Shown: positions 1-7,111 of the stretch, in pieces | Layout of the letters: every line of letters starts with the position of its first letter | Position numbering within the stretch: position 1 is the first letter of the stretch | Assembly: GCA_039197765.1 (NCBI GenBank) | Contig: JBCCTX010000354.1 | Location: forward strand, 1 to 7,804 | Direction of reading: 5' to 3' | Origin: JBCCTX01 sp039197765 | Lineage (GTDB): Bacteria; Bacteroidota; Bacteroidia; J057 | Length of the DNA: 7,804 bases | Position numbers and translations under genes: made by a program | Notes under the pieces: model-generated | What the model was told of the DNA's origin: nothing | The model's database searches: none | What the model saw: the letters and a program-made list of their open reading frames with translations, nothing else

Positions 1-342
1 CTTAGCCTTGCGGAAGTGGAAGCAATCGGCTGTGTAGGGGTTCAGGATTTTGGGACAGAAAACCCCAATAATCCCGTTGATACGCTAGATACGGAATCCT
101 TCCTCCTAAAGGTTTACCCAGTTCCAGCAAAAGATTTTGTGGTGGTAGAAATTCTTAATAGTCCTGATTCTGTAGATACCTATACCATAGAGTTGATAGA
201 TTATCGCGGACGTCCCGTATATGGAGATATCATTGCACCAGGTATACATGCCCTTCCAATTGAAGCTTATTCAAGAGGACTATATGTCCTTAAGGTCCAA
301 TCCATTTTGGAGACCCAAACGGTACGACTAAATTTTCAGTAG
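1..342 (+). CDS. C-terminal part of a secreted protein with a T9SS type A sorting tail (5' end outside window)
   Basis: The frame is open to the left edge, so only the last 113 residues are seen; the GTG at 16 is not a credible start. The first residues (LSLAEVEAIGC) look like the final strand of F5/8 type C (discoidin) or fucolectin-like galactose-binding domains, which often end in a 'LSLAEVEVFG' pattern. A Asn/Asp/Thr-rich linker follows. The last ~80 residues form a Por secretion tail: a hydrophobic entry, the YPVPA motif (residues 39-43, a variant of YPNPA), alternating beta-strand residues, a central 'LIDYRGRPVY', 'GLYVLKV' and the closing 'TVRLNFQ'. Such tails direct export across the outer membrane by the type IX secretion system and are removed or used for surface attachment. 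The product is therefore probably extracellular or cell-surface and sugar-binding or carrying a carbohydrate-active domain upstream; that upstream function is inferred. A terminator follows 33 bases after the stop. Confidence 0.85.
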   Translation, partial: LSLAEVEAIGCVGVQDFGTENPNNPVDTLDTESFLLKVYPVPAKDFVVVEILNSPDSVDTYTIELIDYRGRPVYGDIIAPGIHALPIEAYSRGLYVLKVQSILETQTVRLNFQ

Positions 343-374
343 AGCAAGGGAATTTATGTAGCTAATACGCAATA

Positions 375-411
375 AAAGAAAGGGTGGAAAGCCTCCACTC
401 TTTCTTTTTTT
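375..411 (+). terminator. Rho-independent terminator of the T9SS-tail gene
   Basis: A 14-bp stem (375-388 with 394-407, one G-U wobble) encloses a 5-base loop (AAGCC) and runs into a T-tract at 405-411. It lies 33 bases after the upstream stop codon and before the next gene's promoter, so it separates the two transcription units. The arms are A/T-rich at the base (AAAGAAAG with CTTTCTTT), so the opposite strand also ends in a short T-run and some bidirectional activity is possible. Confidence 0.85.
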
Positions 412-418
412 ATTTGAC

Positions 419-426
419 TACCTTTG
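419..426 (+). promoter_or_regulatory. Candidate -7 promoter box (TAnnTTTG) for the cysteine desulfurase gene
   Basis: TACCTTTG matches the Bacteroidota primary sigma factor -7 consensus TAnnTTTG exactly. It sits directly after the upstream terminator and 32 bases before the ATG at 459, giving a 5' leader of roughly 25 bases. No clear TTG -33 element is seen, because that position falls in the T-rich terminator arm. The box is also part of an inverted repeat (419-441, see findings). Confidence 0.5.
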
Positions 427-458
427 TTCCCACAAAAGGTATATTTCATTCAAACTCT

Positions 459-1616
459 ATGGAAAAACCTGCGATTTATTTTGATTATGCAGCTTCGACC
501 CCATTGGATCCCGAAGTATTTGAAGCCATGAAACCTTATCTGCTTGGACAAGGGGCTAATCCCTCCTCTACCCACCAACACGGAAGGCGGCTGCGAACTG
601 CTGTCGAGCAGGCCCGAAGAAAAATCGCCCAATTGCTCAATGCTCAGGCGTATGAGATCGTCTTTACCAGTGGAGGTACTGAGGCGGATAACACTGCGTT
701 AAAGGGGATGGTCCATGCAATGGGGATTCAGCACATCATTTCCAGTCCTATAGAACACCATGCGGTAACACATACTATTAAGACCTTAGAAAAGGCAGGC
801 CATATACAAGCCCACTGGCTCAAGGTAGACTCGCAAGGACAGATAGACCGAGAAGCCCTAAGGGATTTACTCAAGCAATATCCAGGAGCTATCGTGAGTC
901 TTATGCATGGGAATAATGAACTCGGCAACATATATGAACTTCAGGAAATTGCCGAAGAAAGTAAGGAATACGGTGCATATATCCATTCCGATACAGTTCA
1001 AACCATGGGAAATGTAACCTATGATTTGCAGGTATTACCTATCGACTTCCTTGCTGCCTCAGCCCATAAATTTTATGGCCCCAAAGGCATGGGCTTCCTC
1101 TTTGTGAGGAAAGGAACCTCCGTCTCTGCCCTGATTGATGGTGGAAGTCAGGAGCAAGCTCTACGCGCCGGAACTGAGAATGTAGCCAGTATTGTGGGCA
1201 TGGCACACGCCCTGGAGAAAAGGCTACAAAACCTATCTGAAAAACAGGCAAGTTTGCAAAAGTTAAAGTCCAGAATGAAGGACCTCTTGTTGGAGAACTT
1301 TCCCGGCGTTCGATTTAATGGATTCCAAGAGCAGGAAAAATCTTTACCTAAGATTTTAAATGTTACTTTTCCAGGGGAAGAAGACAGAATGCTCCCTTTT
1401 CATTTGGACATAAAGGGAATTTCAGTTTCCGGAGGCTCTGCTTGTTCTTCAGGTGCGCGCTCAGGTTCCTTTGTATTGCGGGAATTAGGCCATAAAGAAC
1501 ACGAAGCACTTAATTCGGTTAGGTTTTCTTTTGGACTCCAAAGCACTGAAGAAGAAATTGACTATACGGTTGATACCCTGAAAGAGATCTTGGACAAAAC
1601 CTTACAGAAAGCGTAG
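459..1616 (+). CDS. Cysteine desulfurase, NifS/IscS-like group I (PLP-dependent, class V aminotransferase fold)
   Basis: A 385-residue cytoplasmic PLP enzyme expected to remove sulfur from L-cysteine, giving alanine and an enzyme persulfide for Fe-S clusters or tRNA thiolation. Visible landmarks: N-terminal 'IYFDYAASTPLDPEV' (6-20), PLP-binding 'TSGGTEADN' (70-78), 'EHHAV' with the ring-stacking His101, the Asp/Gln cofactor region 'HSDTVQ' (176-181), the Schiff-base lysine K204 in SAHKFYGPKG, 'LRAGTENV' (236-243) and the persulfide cysteine C329 in SGGSACSSGARSGS. The long active-site loop after C329 and the length are those of group I rather than SufS-type group II. The start is the ATG at 459: the in-frame GTG at 384 lies inside the upstream terminator and would add 25 residues that do not belong to the family. 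No scaffold or other isc/suf genes are adjacent, so its sulfur acceptor cannot be told from context. It lies 60 bases before the peptidase gene on the same strand, with no terminator between. Confidence 0.95.
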   Translation: MEKPAIYFDYAASTPLDPEVFEAMKPYLLGQGANPSSTHQHGRRLRTAVEQARRKIAQLLNAQAYEIVFTSGGTEADNTALKGMVHAMGIQHIISSPIEHHAVTHTIKTLEKAGHIQAHWLKVDSQGQIDREALRDLLKQYPGAIVSLMHGNNELGNIYELQEIAEESKEYGAYIHSDTVQTMGNVTYDLQVLPIDFLAASAHKFYGPKGMGFLFVRKGTSVSALIDGGSQEQALRAGTENVASIVGMAHALEKRLQNLSEKQASLQKLKSRMKDLLLENFPGVRFNGFQEQEKSLPKILNVTFPGEEDRMLPFHLDIKGISVSGGSACSSGARSGSFVLRELGHKEHEALNSVRFSFGLQSTEEEIDYTVDTLKEILDKTLQKA

Positions 1617-1654
1617 GGTTTAATAGGAAAAATCATCATCGTTCTCTAAACATT

Positions 1655-1662
1655 TATCTTTA
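1655..1662 (+). promoter_or_regulatory. Possible -7 promoter box for the prolyl oligopeptidase gene
   Basis: TATCTTTA differs from TAnnTTTG only at the last base and lies 14 bases before the ATG at 1677, which would leave a very short leader. No convincing -33 TTG is present. Since no terminator separates this gene from the cysteine desulfurase, cotranscription is equally possible. Confidence 0.3.
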
Positions 1663-1676
1663 CAAACCCTAGAAAC

Positions 1677-3839
1677 ATGAAGCTCCAACTAGTTGTTTTC
1701 CTACTGATATTCATTGTAGTCGCCTGTCAACAGGAACATTCAGAGAAAAAATGGAACTACCCTACTACAGAGGAGGGAGTACATACTGACGAATACTTCG
1801 GCGTAAAAGTAGCAGACCCGTTTCGCTGGATGGAAAACGATACTTCCAAGGAGGTAGCGGAATGGGTTTCTTCCCAGAACAAAGTTACCCAATCCTATCT
1901 GGACCAACTTCCCGACAGGGAGCTTATACGCAAGCGGCTGAAAGACTTGTGGAATTATGAGCGATATTCCGCTCCTGTTAAGGAGGGAGATTACTACTTT
2001 TTCACAAAGAACGATGGCCTCCAAAACCAGAGTGTATGGTACCGTCAAAAGTCTTTAACAGGAGAAGCTGAGATATTTCTGGATCCAAATTCCTTTTCCA
2101 ATGATGGAACGATCTCTTTAAGTGGAGCCAGTTTCAGCAAGGACGGAAAATACCTTGCCTATAGTACTTCTACCTCAGGGTCAGATTGGCGAACCATCTA
2201 CGTCATGGAGGTAGCGAGTAAAGCCCATTTATCAGATACGATTCACTGGGCAAAATTCACCGGAATCTCTTGGGCAGGAGAGGGATTTTACTACAGCACA
2301 TATGACAAACCTGAAGAAGGAAAGGAGCTCTCCTCTTTTAATTACCAACACAAAGTGTATTTCCATGAATTGGGTACTCCCCAATCAAAAGACATCCTCG
2401 TCTTTGGTGGGGAAAAGCAACCCGTACGCTACGCCTCAGCAAGGGTCTCTGAAGATGAAAAGTACCTGGTCATTAGCGCTGCAGAGCGAACGAATGGAAA
2501 TGCCGTTTTTGTCCAAAACCTCCAGAAGAAAAATGCCCCACTTATCCCCATTATCAGCACCTATGAGGACAACTTTGACTATGAAACCAGTATTGGGGGG
2601 GAGCTGATATTTAAAACAGACTTTGAAGCACCTAATGGAAAACTGATCCGAATCAATCCCAATCAACCCGATCCATCCAATTGGGGGGAGTTCGTTCCCG
2701 AAGGAGAACATGTATTAAGTTCCGTGAATACAGGAGGGGAGAAGATTTTCCTTACCTATTTGGAAGATGCTAGCTCCCATGTATACCAATACGATACAAA
2801 AGGAGAAAAAGAGAGAGAAATTGAGTTACCTGCCTTAGGTACTGCCTATGGGTTCGAAGGGAAAGAAAAAGATAAAGAAGTCTTCTTTACTTTTACCTCT
2901 TTCACCTATCCCCCCACCAGCTACCGGTATGATATAGAATCGGGAGAAATTGAGGTCTTTAGACGTCCTGAAGTAGCCTTTGATCCGGAAGCGTATGAAA
3001 CGCGTCAAGTATTCTTCACTAGCAAAGACGGAACTCAGGTTCCCATGTTTATCGTGATGAGAAAAGGTACTGAGCTTTCAGGCTCCAATCCCACCTATCT
3101 ATATGGATATGGAGGTTTCAACATAAGCCTTAGGCCTTCGTTCAACGTATCTCGGATTGTTTGGCTGGAACAAGGGGGCGTTTTTGCCATGCCGAATTTA
3201 CGAGGAGGGGGGGAATATGGGAGTAAATGGCATCATGCGGGGACAAAAATGCAGAAACAGAACGTCTTTGACGATTTTATTGCTGCTGCAGAGTATCTCA
3301 TTTCAGAAAAATATACTTCCAAGGAAAAGCTAGCCATATTCGGAGGCTCAAATGGAGGACTACTAGTAGGCGCATGTATGACCCAGCGGCCTGATCTATA
3401 CCAAGTGGCCATACCAGCAGTCGGAGTAATGGATATGCTACGCTACCACAAATTTACAGCCGGTGCTGGGTGGATATTTGATTACGGTTGTGCAGATAGC
3501 TCACAGGCTATGTTCGAATACCTTAAAGGGTATTCACCTGTACACAATGTTAAACCCAATACACAATATCCTGCTACCCTCGTAAAGACCGCCGATCACG
3601 ATGACAGAGTAGTACCCGCTCACTCCTTCAAGTTTATTTCAGAACTTCAAAGAAAACAAACTGGACAAAATCCTGTTCTAATTAGGATTGATACCAAAGC
3701 AGGACATGGAGCTGGAAAGCCTACTAGCAAAATTTTGGATGAATGGGCTGATACCTATGCCTTTGTATATGAGAATATGGGGGAAAACTTTTTATATAAT
3801 CCTTCTAATGAAAAATCCGTAGAACCGAAATACAACTGA
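1677..3839 (+). CDS. Prolyl oligopeptidase family S9A serine peptidase, predicted lipoprotein
   Basis: A 720-residue, full-length S9A enzyme expected to cleave short peptides after proline in the periplasm or at the outer membrane. Residues 1-17 are a lipoprotein signal peptide (MKLQ, then a hydrophobic stretch, lipobox VVAC with lipid-carrying Cys17). 'YPTTEEGVHTDEYFGVKVADPFRWME' at 28-53 is the family's N-terminal signature. Residues of about 90-440 fit the seven-bladed beta-propeller that restricts access to small peptides. The alpha/beta-hydrolase domain follows: 'LYGYGGFN' (475-482), 'NLRGGGEYG' (507-515), nucleophile Ser558 in GGSNGG, catalytic Asp642 with substrate-binding Arg644 in DHDDRVVP, and catalytic His677 in AGHGAGKP. 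The triad and spacing match the family (porcine enzyme Ser554/Asp641/His680), so activity is expected. The ATG start is fixed by the signal peptide immediately following it. Its terminator appears only about 230 bases downstream. Confidence 0.97.
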   Translation: MKLQLVVFLLIFIVVACQQEHSEKKWNYPTTEEGVHTDEYFGVKVADPFRWMENDTSKEVAEWVSSQNKVTQSYLDQLPDRELIRKRLKDLWNYERYSAPVKEGDYYFFTKNDGLQNQSVWYRQKSLTGEAEIFLDPNSFSNDGTISLSGASFSKDGKYLAYSTSTSGSDWRTIYVMEVASKAHLSDTIHWAKFTGISWAGEGFYYSTYDKPEEGKELSSFNYQHKVYFHELGTPQSKDILVFGGEKQPVRYASARVSEDEKYLVISAAERTNGNAVFVQNLQKKNAPLIPIISTYEDNFDYETSIGGELIFKTDFEAPNGKLIRINPNQPDPSNWGEFVPEGEHVLSSVNTGGEKIFLTYLEDASSHVYQYDTKGEKEREIELPALGTAYGFEGKEKDKEVFFTFTSFTYPPTSYRYDIESGEIEVFRRPEVAFDPEAYETRQVFFTSKDGTQVPMFIVMRKGTELSGSNPTYLYGYGGFNISLRPSFNVSRIVWLEQGGVFAMPNLRGGGEYGSKWHHAGTKMQKQNVFDDFIAAAEYLISEKYTSKEKLAIFGGSNGGLLVGACMTQRPDLYQVAIPAVGVMDMLRYHKFTAGAGWIFDYGCADSSQAMFEYLKGYSPVHNVKPNTQYPATLVKTADHDDRVVPAHSFKFISELQRKQTGQNPVLIRIDTKAGHGAGKPTSKILDEWADTYAFVYENMGENFLYNPSNEKSVEPKYN

Positions 3840-4071
3840 CTCTTTTAATTGAGAGGATGTTTGATGTTGAAAGTATTAGGTTTGAAGTTATCCCTTGGAT
3901 CTATTAGATTTGAATTATCAAAATAAAAACCTAATAAGTAACACTTATTCATTCAATTCTAAAATTGAATCTTAAGTAAGAAAATATAGAATTATTCACC
4001 CAGATGTGACTTTAGCATTTGCTTAACATCTTAAGAATGATTCAAACTTTTAGGGCGTTTTCATGGCTGTT
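3840..4071. other. AT-rich gene-free stretch (3' UTR of the peptidase gene or small-RNA locus)
   Basis: There is no credible coding frame here. It is clearly richer in A/T than the flanking genes. It holds two perfect short inverted repeats next to each other: AATAAGT/ACTTATT (3933-3939 and 3943-3949, 3-base loop) and ATTCAATT/AATTGAAT (3951-3958 and 3963-3970, 4-base loop). The octamer ATCTTAAG occurs twice (3969-3976 and 4028-4035). No TAnnTTTG box was recognised. The stretch ends at the plus-strand terminator. Confidence 0.5.
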
Positions 4072-4103
4072 GGGTCGTCTCTCCACGAGACGGCCCCTTT
4101 TTT
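4072..4103 (+). terminator. Rho-independent terminator, plus strand
   Basis: A 10-bp stem GGGTCGTCTC / GAGACGGCCC (4072-4081 with 4087-4096, one G-U wobble), loop TCCAC, then a T-run at 4098-4103. The T-run is only on the plus strand, so it should end transcripts coming from the prolyl oligopeptidase gene or from an unannotated small RNA in the preceding stretch. The distance to the peptidase stop codon (232 bases) is unusually long. Confidence 0.8.
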
Positions 4104-4132
4104 ATGTGTGAGTCCAAGATTTTGGAATAGGC

Positions 4133-4167
4133 AAATAAAAAGAGTCGCCTTTTTACGAACGACTCCT
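4133..4167 (-). terminator. Rho-independent terminator of the 31-residue repeat protein gene, minus strand
   Basis: Read on the minus strand, GAGTCG and CGACTC (4165-4160 with 4147-4142) form a stem that can extend inward by two T-G wobbles, followed by TTTTTATTT (4141-4133). It begins about 35 bases after the stop codon at 4200. On the plus strand no T-run follows, so it is directional and faces the plus-strand terminator at 4072-4103. Confidence 0.75.
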
Positions 4168-4199
4168 AACCTTTTATGTAAAAAAATCCTTCAATCGAG

Positions 4200-5240
4200 T
4201 TACCGCTCTTGTAACGCCTCGATCATCTTCTGCTGTTCAATGACATACAGGGTAAGTTCCTCTACCTTTTGTAGCAGCTGCATGGAGAAGGCATTTAAGT
4301 CCAAGCCTTGAGCCTTCATTTCCCCAGCGGAAGGGATATTGGGTAAGTGCTTGTGCTCCTGGATAAAGGCATCTACTTCACTCAATTGCGGAAGTTGATA
4401 GTCAGATTCAAATACAAAATCTGCAGGCTTCAACGCAGAACCATTTACGTTGATTTCCCCCGTATTTCCGTCCATAAAGATGGTATCCTGTCCTTTGTTG
4501 TCTTTGATGTAAATCTCACCATCAGAGGCACCTCCCCCAATGACTACAGATCCTGTAGTACCATTGACATGAAAGGTGACAGCCCCTGTACCATTACAGG
4601 CCTTGATTTGACCATCATGGCCCTCCAATTCTACCCGTGTAGTACCTTTTGAATTTGTAATGATCAGGTCTCCGTCATGTCCCGCCCCTCCTGCCTTGAT
4701 ATTTCCCGTTCCCCCATCCAGGTGCATAGTAAGCCCCCCGGCTGCATCGCTTAAGCGAATGTCTCCATTGTGCCCCTCCGCTCCACAGTGAATATTCCCA
4801 TTGGAACCATCCAAGTAGACACTGGTTTTTCCATTTGCATCCTTAAGAATTACATCTGCGTTATGTCCTTCTCCCCCAATATGGAGGTTGGCATCTCCCC
4901 CATCTATGTGAATGGTAGTTTTTCCATTTTCGTCATTCAATACGACATCCCCTTGAGCACCCGCCCCTCCTGCAGTTAGATTTGCAGCTCCTCCGTCGAC
5001 GTGAATCGTCATTTGCTTGTCTGCATTCATCAGTCGAATATCTCCGTTAGCCCCTTCTCCTCCCATATGGAGATTGGCATCTCCTCCATCGATATGAACC
5101 ACTGATTCACCATTGGCATTCCTCAAGGTGATATCCCCCTCCGTTCCATCTCCCCCCGCTGCGTAATTTGCGGTGTTGGCATTGATAATAATGGTTGCTT
5201 GGCCTGCATCATTGGTTAACTCAATTCTGCTTTTTGACAT
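4200..5240 (-). CDS. 31-residue-repeat fibre-like protein with a Bacteroidota tail-fibre-type C-terminus; function unknown
   Basis: A 346-residue protein with no enzyme motif and no signal peptide (starts MSKSRIELTN). Residues 6-191 are six tandem units of exactly 31 residues, approximately [IV]xLxxxNGKTTIHIDGGDANLHxGGEGHNGD, each with three potential short beta-strands separated by Gly/Asp/Asn turns; about 192-269 holds degenerate or shortened units. This fits a beta-solenoid or an interwound trimeric fibre shaft (inference). The C-terminal part (about 270-346) carries 'DFVFESDYQLPQLSEVDAFIQEHKHLPNIPSA', then 'GLDLNAFSMQLLQKVEELTLYVIEQQKMIEAL', a predicted coiled coil. This pattern is widespread at the end of Bacteroidota tail-fibre/S74-related proteins and may trimerise the molecule. 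The ATG at 5240 lies 57 bases after the DUF885 stop with no terminator between, so the two may be cotranscribed; a minus-strand terminator follows the gene. Location in or outside the cell is undecided. Confidence 0.88.
   Translation of the reverse strand: MSKSRIELTNDAGQATIIINANTANYAAGGDGTEGDITLRNANGESVVHIDGGDANLHMGGEGANGDIRLMNADKQMTIHVDGGAANLTAGGAGAQGDVVLNDENGKTTIHIDGGDANLHIGGEGHNADVILKDANGKTSVYLDGSNGNIHCGAEGHNGDIRLSDAAGGLTMHLDGGTGNIKAGGAGHDGDLIITNSKGTTRVELEGHDGQIKACNGTGAVTFHVNGTTGSVVIGGGASDGEIYIKDNKGQDTIFMDGNTGEINVNGSALKPADFVFESDYQLPQLSEVDAFIQEHKHLPNIPSAGEMKAQGLDLNAFSMQLLQKVEELTLYVIEQQKMIEALQER
4668..5225 (-). repeat. Six tandem 93-bp coding repeats
   Basis: On the minus strand the units run 5225-5133, 5132-5040, 5039-4947, 4946-4854, 4853-4761 and 4760-4668, without gaps or length change. 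Units 2 and 4 are the most alike, both containing a stretch close to GGAGATGCCAATCTCCATAT encoding GGDANLH. The outer units are more diverged. Degenerate copies continue to about 4434. The in-frame period suggests growth by duplication with selection on the protein fold. Confidence 0.9.
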
Positions 5241-5297
5241 AGTGTTTTGGTTTAAAAATGTGAATTAAAGGGTATATAACGGGGTTGTGATTATTAC

Positions 5298-7094
5298 CTA
5301 TTTTTCCTCGATATAGGACTCTACCATCTCTTCCAGGATAAAAAGAGGAACAGCTCCTTGAGACAGAATGACGCGGTGAAATTCATGTAAATCGAAGGCA
5401 TCTCCCAATTCCTCTTCGGCAAGTTGTCGGAGTTCACGAATCTTCAGCTCTCCCACCTTATAGGAGAGGGCCTGTCCAGGCCATCCGATATAGCGATCAA
5501 TTTCTGTTCCCACTTCATGGAGAGAGAGTGCCGTATTTGATGCCAAAAAATCAATGGCCTGTTGTCGACTCCACCCTTTTGCGTGTAGTCCGACATCTAC
5601 TACCAGCCGGCAGGCACGCCACATTTCATAAGTCATCCGCCCAAACTCTTCGTAGGGGGTTTCATAGATGCCCATTTCTTTCCCAAGCAATTCACAATAT
5701 AAGGCCCAACCCTCCCCATAGCAACTTAGGTAGGTTTGTCGACGAAACTCAGGAAATCCTTCTAACTCCTCGGCAAAGGCATTCTGTAAGTGGTGCCCAG
5801 GAACCGCTTCATGTAAGGTGAGCGCAGGTAAGACATAAAGTGGCCGACTTCCCAGTTTGTAGGTATTTACCCAATAGGTTCCTGAGCGGTGGTTTTCATA
5901 GGAGCCAGGTACATATCTTCCTCCCGTGTACTTAGGAGCAATCGCAGCGGGAACGGGTTCTACCCCATAGGGAGAACGCGGCAAGGGATGGAAGAACTCC
6001 GGCAAGCGTCCATCTATCTTTTTTGACCAATAGCTAGCGTGCATGAGAAACTCTCTAGGGCTGCTTGCATAAAATTGCTTATCCGTTCGAAGGAACTCCA
6101 GGAAAGAGGCAAAATCTCCCTTAAACCCCGTTGATCGCATTAGAGAGTCCATTTCCCTTCGTATTCGCCGAACTTCTAACTGACCGATCTGAAAGATCTC
6201 CTCCGCTGTGTATGGCAGGGTTGTAAAAAACTTCACCCGCTGATCATACCAGGCTTCACCATTGGGAAGTTCTGAAGCCCCAAGAGTTTCTCTTGCAGTG
6301 GGGACGTATTCTGTTGCCATAAAGTCGGCGAGCCTCCCATAACTCATGGCTACCGAATCGCGAATCACCTTCCTTGCAAGCTCTTGCAATTCAATTTTAT
6401 CTACGGCACTTACGGAGGTGGGAAGTTGGAGGAAGGGCTTATAAAATACACTTTCCTCTATCAGCGCATCACGATGCATCAAAATTCCTGATTCATATCC
6501 TTTTAAAATCACCTTAGGAGGCATATAGCCCTGTTCTATACCCTTCCTCATCAAGGTAATATGCGCATCTGTATACTGCGAAAAGGCCGCCAAGCGGGCG
6601 AGGTAATTTTTGTAATCTTCAACTGAATGGAAAGGCATCCGGTCTATGATAAACGGAAAGGAAGAATAAAAACCTCCCTCTGCATTTATAGGAATTAAAT
6701 ACGCTTTATTCTCAAACTGGGCAATCGCATCCTCCTGGAGAAATCGAAAGAGTTGGTAGTTGATTTTATCAGTTTCATCTAGCTGTTTCGTATCAATCTC
6801 TTCTAGCTGCGCCAACAAGTTTCTTCGGAAATCAGCTCTTCGCCTTTGGTCTCTTTCACTCACAGCAGGTAGCCGATCATTAGCAGAATGAACTCCCATA
6901 CTCGTTGCAAAAACGGGGTTTTCCTTCAATCGAAATTCCCATTCCCTTTCAAATAGTTGATACAAGCGCTCTTGGGTTATTTGGGAATTCGAACGCTCTT
7001 GTGTGCATGAGGGTACTAGAGCCAAGGCAGTCCAACAAGAAAGAATAATACACCAGGAATTTCTGGGATAGATAAGCTTCAGAAAAATTGTCAT
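5298..7094 (-). CDS. DUF885 family protein, zinc-metallopeptidase-like lipoprotein
   Basis: A 598-residue complete member of the DUF885 family, whose members resemble gluzincin metallopeptidases. The N-terminus has basic residues, a hydrophobic run (about 14-29) and Cys30 in VPSC, a somewhat weak lipobox because of Pro at -2; anchoring in the envelope is likely. The mature protein begins with a helical region ('LFEREWEFRLKENPVFATSMGVH' at 48-70) typical of the family. The metal site is visible: HEAVPGHH at 428-435 (zinc ligands and catalytic Glu of an HExxxxHH-type motif) and 'GEGWALYCE' at 460-468, which supplies a downstream glutamate. A conserved C-terminal part ('GWPGQALSYKVGELKIRELR', 537-556) follows. 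Activity against peptides is expected from the motif, but substrates are not known. The ATG at 7094 must be the start: an in-frame TGA stands directly before it. A transposon end lies only 15-20 bases upstream, so the original promoter may have been displaced. Confidence 0.95.
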   Translation of the reverse strand: MTIFLKLIYPRNSWCIILSCWTALALVPSCTQERSNSQITQERLYQLFEREWEFRLKENPVFATSMGVHSANDRLPAVSERDQRRRADFRRNLLAQLEEIDTKQLDETDKINYQLFRFLQEDAIAQFENKAYLIPINAEGGFYSSFPFIIDRMPFHSVEDYKNYLARLAAFSQYTDAHITLMRKGIEQGYMPPKVILKGYESGILMHRDALIEESVFYKPFLQLPTSVSAVDKIELQELARKVIRDSVAMSYGRLADFMATEYVPTARETLGASELPNGEAWYDQRVKFFTTLPYTAEEIFQIGQLEVRRIRREMDSLMRSTGFKGDFASFLEFLRTDKQFYASSPREFLMHASYWSKKIDGRLPEFFHPLPRSPYGVEPVPAAIAPKYTGGRYVPGSYENHRSGTYWVNTYKLGSRPLYVLPALTLHEAVPGHHLQNAFAEELEGFPEFRRQTYLSCYGEGWALYCELLGKEMGIYETPYEEFGRMTYEMWRACRLVVDVGLHAKGWSRQQAIDFLASNTALSLHEVGTEIDRYIGWPGQALSYKVGELKIRELRQLAEEELGDAFDLHEFHRVILSQGAVPLFILEEMVESYIEEK

Positions 7095-7111
7095 TCAATG
7101 AAATTAAACTA

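Noticed and set aside
384..458. 25-residue N-terminal extension of the cysteine desulfurase from a GTG at 384
   Set aside because: The GTG lies inside the terminator stem of the upstream gene, before the candidate promoter, and the ATG at 459 gives the normal family N-terminus.
2302..2607. 101-codon frame overlapping the prolyl oligopeptidase in another frame
   Set aside because: It lies fully inside a well-conserved enzyme gene and has no protein-like features.
4063..4311. 82-codon plus-strand frame starting in the convergent region
   Set aside because: It runs through both terminator hairpins and into the antisense of the repeat protein, with no family features.
4347..4979. Two plus-strand frames (4347-4652 and 4770-4979) inside the repeat gene
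   Set aside because: They are antisense shadows produced by the periodic codon pattern of the repeats.
4668..5225. CRISPR array or RTX toxin repeats
   Set aside because: The units are contiguous 93-bp in-frame coding repeats without spacers, and the period is 31 residues rather than the 9 of RTX, despite GGxGxxGD turns.
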